Below are positions 1 to 5,843 of a stretch of 7,305 nt of DNA, piece by piece. The stretch covers positions 1 through 7,305 of the forward strand of contig DLQV01000246.1 of assembly GCA_002474415.1 (NCBI GenBank). The letters run 5' to 3'. Origin of the DNA: Lachnospiraceae bacterium UBA7598. GTDB lineage: Bacteria; Bacillota; Clostridia; Lachnospirales; Lachnospiraceae. A program made the position numbers and the translations under genes. Within the stretch, counting starts at the first letter, position 1; each line of letters begins with the position of its first letter. Below the pieces are notes generated by a model. The model was not told the origin of the DNA and did no database searches. It saw only the letters and a program-made list of their open reading frames with translations.

Positions 1-274
1 AGTCCAAAAATGTACAGTTATAATTGACAAAACAACCTTTTCCAAAATGGATGTTTACACCATATTCACAGTAAAACGGTGCAAAAATCGCTGCCCCGCC
101 ATCCTTTGCGGACGGAATCAGTTTTTCCAGCAGACGCTGCTTTCTTTTGTGCATCCACAGCGGTGTGCGGTTGAATTTATCACAGGTTTCCATTCCGAAA
201 GCATGGTATTTTTCCAGATCTTTGCTGTCGGCATTGTAGAGTCTGCCGGCTTTCATTCTCTCCCAGTTATTCAT
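1..274 (-). CDS. Maltose/galactoside O-acetyltransferase, N-terminal part (cut by window edge)
   Basis: This is the 5' part of a gene for a cytoplasmic acetyl-CoA:sugar O-acetyltransferase of the LacA/Maa family; the first 91 residues are visible and the family is usually about 185-205 residues. Residues 3-55 match the N-terminal helical domain of these enzymes, with W-E-R-M-K-A-G-R-L-Y-N near the start and an acidic residue at position 16. Residues 71-91 (Y-G-V-N-I-H-F-G, then F-V-N-Y-N-C-T-F-L-D) are the start of the left-handed beta-helix of hexapeptide repeats. The catalytic histidine of the family lies beyond the window. An ATG at 280 overlaps the stop of the preceding gene (ATGA), but the AAGGAGA at 281-287 is almost adjacent to it; the second ATG at 274 has a 7-nt spacing and is preferred. 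It is the last visible gene of the regulator operon. The fold family is clear; whether maltose, glucose or galactosides are the acceptor cannot be decided. Confidence 0.9.
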   Translation of the reverse strand, partial: MNNWERMKAGRLYNADSKDLEKYHAFGMETCDKFNRTPLWMHKRKQRLLEKLIPSAKDGGAAIFAPFYCEYGVNIHFGKGCFVNYNCTFLD

Positions 275-276
275 AT

Positions 277-1323
277 TCATTCTCCTTCTTTTTCTATAAA
301 CGTCTGCACATTTTCTTTTGTGACCTTCTGATATGCACGATAAATATATTTATAATTTTTGAACGGATTTGGGTTATTTTCATCCTCTGTTGCGATCGAA
401 AATGCAAGATTTGCCATTGTTGCTGCCTGCCCTTCTTTGTCATTATATACGGTTGCCGCAAGTGTTCCGTCTTCTACCGCTTCAAGCCCTTCTTTTGTTC
501 CATCTATTCCGAAAAATACCGGCCGGTTTGCTTCCGTATACCCAAGCTTTTCATAAGCATCCATTGCTCCAAGCGCCATCGCATCATTGTTTGCAATTAC
601 TACCTCGATCTGATTTTTATATTGTCCGATCAGCTGTATCATACGATTCTGTGCCTGCGCACGGTTCCAGTTTGCAATCTGATAACTCAGTTTTTCCAGT
701 TCAATTCCCTGTTTTTTCAAGCTCTCCACGACACTTTCGGTTCTTATAATGGCATCCTGATGCCCCATTTCCCCCTCAAGGATCACATATTGGATCTTCC
801 CATCATGATTGCGGTCCACATCCGGATTTTCTTTGATATAATCAGCCGCAAGCTGTCCCTGCATCTGCCCGGACTGTTTTGCTTTTGCACCGACATAATA
901 TAACTGATCCCACTGCATCAGGTCTTCTTCCACAGGCTCCCTGTTAAAAAATATAATGGGGATATCGTGCTCCTGTGCAGCTGTAATAATCTGCGACGGG
1001 TCCGTCCGGTCTGCCAGATTGACGCACAAAATATCACAGCCATTGTCGATCATTTCCTGCACCTGATCGTCCTGCGTTCTCTGCGAATTTGCAGCATCCA
1101 TAATGGTCAGGCTGATATCATATCCCTTTTTTTCCAGTGTCCGGCATTCACTTTTAAAAACTTCTAGAAGTTCCCCCAGAAAAGTGTCTCTCTGATCATA
1201 ACATGCGACACCAATATAAATCTGTTTCGATATTTCCTTTTTTTCGTTTCCATATGCGCCATACAAAAGAATTCCCATAAAACATATTAATACTATGATG
1301 TTTTTTATTTTTCTTTTCTCCAT
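277..1323 (-). CDS. MglB-like galactose/glucose-binding protein, membrane-anchored or secreted, likely sensor accessory
   Basis: The 348-residue product is a type I periplasmic binding protein (Peripla_BP_4 family) very similar to the E. coli galactose/glucose-binding protein. Judged by eye, every main sugar-contacting residue of that protein has a counterpart: D46, F48, N127, H188, D190, R194, W219, N246, D274 and N294. The calcium loop is also kept: D170, N172, D174, Q178, plus E240 just before the I-A-N-N-D motif. The N-terminus has a basic start (residues 1-8), a hydrophobic stretch at 9-24 and then a charged segment. No cysteine sits in an acceptable lipobox, so it is either an uncleaved membrane anchor or cut by signal peptidase I after A-Y-G. 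It lies 14 nt after the other binding-protein gene and behind a kinase/regulator pair, not beside an ABC ATPase. A signalling role is therefore inferred; feeding the MglC permease is the alternative. AGGGG at 1329-1333 serves the ATG at 1323. Ligand class is well supported, role less so. Confidence 0.9.
   Translation of the reverse strand: MEKRKIKNIIVLICFMGILLYGAYGNEKKEISKQIYIGVACYDQRDTFLGELLEVFKSECRTLEKKGYDISLTIMDAANSQRTQDDQVQEMIDNGCDILCVNLADRTDPSQIITAAQEHDIPIIFFNREPVEEDLMQWDQLYYVGAKAKQSGQMQGQLAADYIKENPDVDRNHDGKIQYVILEGEMGHQDAIIRTESVVESLKKQGIELEKLSYQIANWNRAQAQNRMIQLIGQYKNQIEVVIANNDAMALGAMDAYEKLGYTEANRPVFFGIDGTKEGLEAVEDGTLAATVYNDKEGQAATMANLAFSIATEDENNPNPFKNYKYIYRAYQKVTKENVQTFIEKEGE
281..287 (-). 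promoter_or_regulatory. Ribosome binding site of the acetyltransferase gene
   Basis: AAGGAGA on the minus strand lies inside the last codons of the MglB-like gene. Its spacing is 7 nt to the ATG at 274 but only about 1 nt to the ATG at 280, so it favours the inner start. The position suggests translational coupling to the upstream gene. Confidence 0.7.
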
Positions 1324-1337
1324 GATAACCCCTGATT

Positions 1338-2306
1338 TTACTGACTGATTGTAAACAGTAAGTTCCGATTCTCCTCCAGAAAAAGATTCTCCCGTGTAAG
1401 AACCGTATATGCAATCTGCCGGTCTTTCATTTTATAAAAATAACTGTGCAGTTTTTGGGTAAGTTCTGCAACACTTTCATAACCTGCATCGAACTCATCC
1501 GGCACAACCAGACATTGTGCCCATCCTGCATCCAGATAATAAATTGCTTCTGTCGAATTTCCAATTCCATAAAGCACAGCTCCGTACAGGTCATTATCCT
1601 TTGCGGCCTCCCCTGCTTCTACAAAACTCGCATTATCCAAAGCCATTACGATGTCAACTTTTCTCTGTGTCTGCAAATCAATTTTTTCTCCTGAATTATT
1701 ATCTTTTGATACAGACCATAAAATTTCCGCTCCACTCCCTTTTAATGTATCACAGATTCCCATTTTTCTTTTTATCATTGCCTCCGAAGTGGCATATTGC
1801 GAATAGATTCCTATTTTTTTCCCTTTCAGGTTTCCACTGTAATTTTCCAGAAGTTTTTTTGCAAGATCTACCCCCATATTGTAGTGATCCGGTTCTATCG
1901 TCTGCAATCCGGACGGTTCTTCCGTAAGCGTATTCCCAACAATTATGATGGGAACACTTTTTTTCAGCTGTTTCAGCTTTTGCTGCTCCTCCCGGTTTGC
2001 AATCGGCTTTACAATCACAGCGTCTGCTCCTTTTACAATTTCCTGATTAATAATTTCGATCTCATCATTGGCGGTCTCCATATTGTCCTTACTGATGATC
2101 ACAATATCCGCATCGTATTCCCGTGCCGCCATTTTCAGTCCATATTTAAACGCTGACCACTGGCTCTCATCCACATCCGGTATAATCACCGCAATCCTTT
2201 CCGGATCATGGCCGTTTTTGTTATAGAGGATACATCCAAGAACCAGGAGCACGAGGATTCCCAGTATTGCCTCTGTGATCATAAATGATCTTTTCCCATT
2301 TTTCAT
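1338..2306 (-). CDS. Divergent periplasmic-binding-like protein, membrane-anchored, probable accessory of the sensor kinase
   Basis: The 322-residue product has the two-lobed layout of sugar-binding proteins of the Peripla_BP_4/LacI-type fold. I-A-V-I-I-P at 38-43 opens lobe 1, G-A-D-A-V-I-V-K-P at 93-101 and V-P-I-I-I-V-G-N at 118-125 are its later strands, and K-K-I-G-I-Y at 163-168 opens lobe 2. The N-terminus is a basic segment (residues 2-6) followed by a membrane segment at about 9-28. V-L-G-C at 22-25 could be a lipobox, but hydrophobic residues continue after it, so a plain membrane anchor is as likely. Usual ligand positions look altered: where relatives have a G-x-D motif late in lobe 2, this protein has G-I-G-N at 247-250. 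The start at ATG 2306 is chosen because a strong GGAGGAG lies 7 nt upstream; a longer frame to 2384 would overlap the kinase gene. Placement directly after the kinase gene suggests it partners that kinase, as XylFII does with LytS. The ligand is unknown. Confidence 0.8.
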   Translation of the reverse strand: MKNGKRSFMITEAILGILVLLVLGCILYNKNGHDPERIAVIIPDVDESQWSAFKYGLKMAAREYDADIVIISKDNMETANDEIEIINQEIVKGADAVIVKPIANREEQQKLKQLKKSVPIIIVGNTLTEEPSGLQTIEPDHYNMGVDLAKKLLENYSGNLKGKKIGIYSQYATSEAMIKRKMGICDTLKGSGAEILWSVSKDNNSGEKIDLQTQRKVDIVMALDNASFVEAGEAAKDNDLYGAVLYGIGNSTEAIYYLDAGWAQCLVVPDEFDAGYESVAELTQKLHSYFYKMKDRQIAYTVLTRENLFLEENRNLLFTISQ

Positions 2307-2307
2307 T

Positions 2308-4113
2308 TCAAGACTCCTCCGGCACATGTCGTTCCTCAAATTTCTTACGATTTTCCTCACTGTAAATGATCGCAGGAATGACAATTGTCACCGTCGTTCC
2401 CTCATCCGGTTCGCTTTCTATCTGAAGCCCGTATTTTTCTCCAAACAATAACCGTATCCGGTTGTTTACATTTACAAGTCCGACTCCAGAACCCTTTTTA
2501 TGTACGCGGTTTGTATCCGTCAGTAACAGATCGATCTCATCTTCCGGAATCCCCATTCCATTATCCACTACCTGCATATAAATTTCATCTTTCTCTTTCC
2601 AGCCCCGGATAAGAATTTTCCCGCAGTCATCCATCTCCCTTACGCCATAATTGATTGCATTTTCAAGTATCGGCTGAAGGACAAGTTTCACGATACAATC
2701 ATCAAGAATGTCCGGACTGATATCAAATATAACATCAAATTTGTTTTTGTACCGCACTTTCTGTATATTCATGTAGCTTTGTGCATGCTGCAGTTCATCT
2801 TTTATACTGATAACCGTGTGCCCCTTCGAAAGACTGATCCGGAAAAGCTTTGCCAGCTGCGTGATCATAAATGCAGCTTCATCATTTTTTCCGCCCTCTA
2901 TCATCCATGTAATCGAATCTAATGTATTGTACAAAAAATGCGGATTGATCTGGCTCTGCAGCACATCAAGTTCACTTTTTCTTCTTTCATTCTGTTCCCA
3001 TATAACTTTTTTCATCAGTTCTGAATTCTGCCGGTAGGATTCCTGAATGGATTCTCCCAGATGCCGTATTTCTGTCGATCCTCCGATTACGATCTTTGCC
3101 CCTTTTCCCTTTTGGTATTCCCGCACCGAATGATCCAGTTTCATAATCGGGCGCGATATCCGCACAGAAATGATGCGGTTGACAAATACAAGCATCATTG
3201 CCATAAGCAGGACAATGAGCAGGACAAACTGCTTTATATCCGCCATTTCATTCATAAATATTTTATATGGCATGACACAGACCAGGCGCCATCCTGTATA
3301 ACTGATTGGACTTACCATAACTTTTCTGTGATTTTTACCTGCAAACTCATCATAAATTTTTTCTTTTGACGATGCAGCCTTTACGCTGCTCTCCGTCTCC
3401 ATGCCATTGTCAATTCTTGCCTGATGCGGATGATAAATAATATTCCCCTCCGCATCGCACAGATAAAAATACTGTCCTTTTCCTGACGTATTGATCTGTT
3501 CCATCATGCGTGAAATTCCCGAATAATCCATATCGACAAGCAGTACTCCCAATTGTGTATCCGTCCCATCGGTAAGCTCCACCACACGGCTGGAAGAGAT
3601 CACCCAGTAATACCTACAGGTGCCGTCATCAAATAAATTCTGCACATGAGGCGTGGAAAAATGGATATTCTCCATACGCTTTGTTGCCTGTATAAACCAT
3701 CCCTGTCTGGTCACATCCGGTTCTTCCTTCTGGGCAACAACCGGCTCTGCCGCTATAAGACTTCCGTATTCATTGTATAATGCAATGCTCCTGAGATTAT
3801 CTTTATTTGCTTCGTATAAAAGATTCATTCCCGCGTGAATGGTATCGTTCTGTGCCTGGATATCATTTTCCTTTATGACATCATAATATGCAGCATCTGA
3901 TACCTGTCTCATATTCACCAGATAATTTTCTATCGTTTCCACGGTCTGATCCATAATCTTCTGATTATTTTCCACAATATTCTGTTGTGTAATATTCGAG
4001 AATCTCCAATACACCATCACGCCCATACAGATCATAATTAAGGTTGATATCACGGAAAATGCGATCATGATGGTCGACTGAATATCTCCCGGTTTATATT
4101 TCATTTTTTTCAT
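2308..4113 (-). CDS. YesM-type sensor histidine kinase with extracellular Cache-like domain
   Basis: The 601-residue product is a membrane sensor kinase that would phosphorylate the response regulator encoded just upstream. Domains in order: transmembrane helix 1 at about 13-35, an extracellular sensor of roughly 255 residues resembling a double Cache domain (Q-G-W-F at 137-140, L-G-V-L-L-V-D-M-D at 188-196, W-R-L-V-C-V-M-P at 275-282), helix 2 at about 295-314, then a HAMP linker from about 315. The His_kinase domain (PF06580 type) has the phospho-acceptor H392 in Q-I-N-P-H-F-L-Y-N. The ATP-binding part shows the N box (L-E-N-A at 483-486), D-N-G-M-G-I-P at 517-523 and G-S-G-V-G-L at 541-546. 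All catalytic motifs look intact. The start at 4113 is chosen because AGGA at 4120-4123 is 6 nt away; it overlaps the regulator gene by 20 bp. An ATG at 4104 is possible, while the open frame up to 4206 lacks support. Signal identity is inferred from neighbours. Confidence 0.95.
   Translation of the reverse strand: MKKMKYKPGDIQSTIMIAFSVISTLIMICMGVMVYWRFSNITQQNIVENNQKIMDQTVETIENYLVNMRQVSDAAYYDVIKENDIQAQNDTIHAGMNLLYEANKDNLRSIALYNEYGSLIAAEPVVAQKEEPDVTRQGWFIQATKRMENIHFSTPHVQNLFDDGTCRYYWVISSSRVVELTDGTDTQLGVLLVDMDYSGISRMMEQINTSGKGQYFYLCDAEGNIIYHPHQARIDNGMETESSVKAASSKEKIYDEFAGKNHRKVMVSPISYTGWRLVCVMPYKIFMNEMADIKQFVLLIVLLMAMMLVFVNRIISVRISRPIMKLDHSVREYQKGKGAKIVIGGSTEIRHLGESIQESYRQNSELMKKVIWEQNERRKSELDVLQSQINPHFLYNTLDSITWMIEGGKNDEAAFMITQLAKLFRISLSKGHTVISIKDELQHAQSYMNIQKVRYKNKFDVIFDISPDILDDCIVKLVLQPILENAINYGVREMDDCGKILIRGWKEKDEIYMQVVDNGMGIPEDEIDLLLTDTNRVHKKGSGVGLVNVNNRIRLLFGEKYGLQIESEPDEGTTVTIVIPAIIYSEENRKKFEERHVPEES
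2314..2320 (-). promoter_or_regulatory. Strong ribosome binding site deciding the start of the divergent binding protein
   Basis: GGAGGAG on the minus strand, inside the last codons of the kinase gene, stands 7 nt before the ATG at 2306. The kinase stop codon (2308-2310) lies between it and that ATG, leaving a 1-nt gap between the two genes. This supports the short start and tight coupling. Confidence 0.8.
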
Positions 4114-5698
4114 ATGCGGTCCTGTATTTTGAAGGGGATACTCCATACTGTCTTTTAAAAACATAACTGAAGTAATTTGGATCGGAATATCCCACACTCT
4201 TTGCAATCATATAACTTTTTTCCGCGGTCTCCACAAGCATGCGCGCCGCCTTATCCATACGGTATTCCGTCAGATAGCCGACAAAAGAATTCCCGGTTTC
4301 TTTTTTGAACATGCTCGAAAAATAAGAATTTGACACGCCCAGTTCTTTACAGATATCATCTAGCCCCAGATCTTCCTGCTGATAATTGTCGTGTACATAT
4401 TCCTTTGCCCGCTCAATCAGCGACTTCTTGGAATGATACCGGGCATCCGCCATGTCATCATGCAGCATGTAGCAGAATTTTAAAAGCCATTTCTGCAAAA
4501 CCTGCGGCTCCAAATTGCATAACTCATTGTACAAAGAACTGATGCCACCCTGTATTTTTGTGGTATCCATTTCATTGTTTGCCATAAAATGATACAGCTC
4601 CCCAATCAGTTCCATAACTGCCACATGATATTTTTCCAGTGATTTTAAATCAAAAAAATTATGCTGCATATAAACTTCTACGGCATCTGCAATGTCCTCA
4701 TTTTCTCCAAGACAGATCTTTTTGAAAACATTGGAAAGTTCGGTTCCCTCTCCGGCATCCCGCTGGATTTTTCTCTGTGGAACAATTTCCTTTAAGTTTA
4801 TCGCCTGGTTGCTCCCGTATAAAACGCGGTAGGAAACCGCTTCTCTGGCACTTTGATAGGAAGCTGCAATCTTTGCGATATGATCGCAGGTCTGTCCGAT
4901 TCCTATGGTTATTTTCGCTCCCATAATATGATTGATATATTTACAGAAACGGTCACAGGAATCAGTCAGCTCCGAAATTTCTTCTTCACTTTTTAACTGC
5001 GCGATGATAACGGTATCCCCAAGATAACGGAATCTTTTCCCGTTCCAGTTTTTTTCGAGGTTATCCCCCGCCTGCCGGTCTACCGATACCGAAAGCAACC
5101 GTATATCCATTCCTTCCGGAACCTGGCTTGCCGAAGTATGTATGACCAGACAGCAATACCACGGGCCTTCAAAATGAATCTGATAATCCTGAAGATAATG
5201 CTGCATCTCTTCTTCCGGAATACGCCCCTCTATAAGCGTTGTATAAAAATTGGCCTGCAGCATCGGCAGAGAATCTTCATAATATTTTTTTAATAAATCG
5301 ATATTCCGCTTCTCATTGATTTCATAATCCAGCTTTTTCTTCAATCGTTCAAAAACTTCCGTTATTTCAACCGAATTTAAAGGCTTTAAAATATATTCCT
5401 CTATTTCAAGGTGTACCGCTTCCTTCGCATATTCAAAATCATCAAATCCGGTAAAAAGTAACACTTTGGTTGCCGGATATTTTTCTTTTATATGCGCACA
5501 CAATTCCAATCCGTCCATGTATGGCATTTTAATATCTGTCATAACAACATCCGGCTGCATTTCTTCAAGCATGTCCATCGCTTTAAATCCATTGTTTGCA
5601 TGTCCGATCACCTGAAATCCAAGCTTTTCCCACTCTACCTTTTTTGCTATAACTTCAATAACTTCCTCTTCATCATCAACCAGTAATAACGTATACAT
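4094..5698 (-). CDS. YesN-type response regulator with AraC-family DNA-binding domain
   Basis: The 534-residue product is a cytoplasmic response regulator and transcription factor. The receiver domain (about 1-125) has the acidic pair D8/D9, the phospho-acceptor D55 in M-T-D-I-K-M-P, T83 and K105 in the L-K-P motif, so it should be phosphorylatable. The middle (about 150-420) is the long connector typical of YesN proteins; residues 175-305, with I-T-I-G-I-G at 263-268 and S-Y-Q-S-A-R-E-A at 280-287, resemble the degenerate GGDEF-like fold found in such regulators. The C-terminus (about 426-530) is an AraC-type double helix-turn-helix, with L-D-D-I-C-K-E-L-G-V-S-N-S-Y-F and the closing signature Y-F-S-Y-V-F-K-R-Q-Y-G-V-S-P. 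GGGAG at 5707-5711 stands 8 nt before the ATG. It is the first gene of the operon, directly behind a sigma-A-type promoter, and its likely target is the neighbouring mgl transporter promoter, which lies outside the window. Confidence 0.95.
   Translation of the reverse strand: MYTLLLVDDEEEVIEVIAKKVEWEKLGFQVIGHANNGFKAMDMLEEMQPDVVMTDIKMPYMDGLELCAHIKEKYPATKVLLFTGFDDFEYAKEAVHLEIEEYILKPLNSVEITEVFERLKKKLDYEINEKRNIDLLKKYYEDSLPMLQANFYTTLIEGRIPEEEMQHYLQDYQIHFEGPWYCCLVIHTSASQVPEGMDIRLLSVSVDRQAGDNLEKNWNGKRFRYLGDTVIIAQLKSEEEISELTDSCDRFCKYINHIMGAKITIGIGQTCDHIAKIAASYQSAREAVSYRVLYGSNQAINLKEIVPQRKIQRDAGEGTELSNVFKKICLGENEDIADAVEVYMQHNFFDLKSLEKYHVAVMELIGELYHFMANNEMDTTKIQGGISSLYNELCNLEPQVLQKWLLKFCYMLHDDMADARYHSKKSLIERAKEYVHDNYQQEDLGLDDICKELGVSNSYFSSMFKKETGNSFVGYLTEYRMDKAARMLVETAEKSYMIAKSVGYSDPNYFSYVFKRQYGVSPSKYRTAYEKNEI
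4120..4123 (-). promoter_or_regulatory. Ribosome binding site deciding the kinase start
   Basis: AGGA on the minus strand lies within the 3' end of the regulator gene, 6 nt before the ATG at 4113. It is too far (15 nt) from the next in-frame ATG at 4104. This favours the start that overlaps the regulator gene by 20 bp. Confidence 0.55.
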
Positions 5699-5725
5699 AA
5701 TATCTTCTCCCGCTTTATTTTATTT

Positions 5726-5754
5726 ATTATACCAATTCATCAAAACAAAGTAAA
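5726..5754 (-). promoter_or_regulatory. Sigma-A-type promoter of the regulator/kinase/binding-protein operon
   Basis: On the minus strand a -35 element TTTACT (5749-5754; four of six consensus bases) is followed by a 17-nt spacer and a perfect -10 TATAAT (5726-5731). TGG directly before the -10 gives an extended -10 element. The predicted start is an A near 5719, leaving a leader of about 20 nt with the ribosome binding site. I see no clear catabolite-repression (cre) palindrome or operator repeat here. Confidence 0.75.
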
Positions 5755-5772
5755 ATCTTTCCCACGTCAAAA

Positions 5773-5814
5773 CAGAGATGCCTCTGCATTTATCATGCAT
5801 TACCGGCATCTCTG
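5773..5814 (-). terminator. Hairpin terminator after mglC
   Basis: A perfect 10-bp inverted repeat (CAGAGATGCC at 5773-5782 with GGCATCTCTG at 5805-5814) encloses a smaller 5-bp stem, TGCAT/ATGCA at 5785-5789 and 5795-5799. On the minus strand the hairpin is followed by only four T residues (5769-5772), so it is a moderate Rho-independent terminator and some read-through into the regulator operon is plausible. It stands 29 bases after the mglC stop codon. Confidence 0.75.
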
Positions 5815-5843
5815 CTTTTCTATCGTAGAGGAGAGTATATGTT

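Noticed and set aside
47..749. Several plus-strand open frames of 65-126 codons
   Set aside because: They lie opposite the acetyltransferase and MglB-like genes, resemble no family, lack good ribosome binding sites and are explained by codon composition of the minus-strand genes.
1282..1284. Cysteine 14 of the MglB-like protein as a lipobox cysteine
   Set aside because: It is preceded by V-L-I, with isoleucine at -1 instead of G, A or S, and only five hydrophobic residues separate it from the basic start, so lipidation there is unlikely.
2307..2384. Longer start for the divergent binding protein at 2384
   Set aside because: It would add 26 residues overlapping the kinase gene and place a basic, non-family segment before the anchor; the ATG at 2306 has a strong GGAGGAG at ideal distance.
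4114..4206. Longer start for the kinase at 4206
   Set aside because: The additional 31 residues are a shadow of the regulator's AraC domain coding sequence, and YesM kinases normally start just before the first membrane helix.
5773..5814. Nested hairpin as a possible riboswitch or small RNA
   Set aside because: It is too small, has no conserved aptamer elements I recognise, lies upstream of the predicted transcript start of the regulator operon and is well explained as a terminator.
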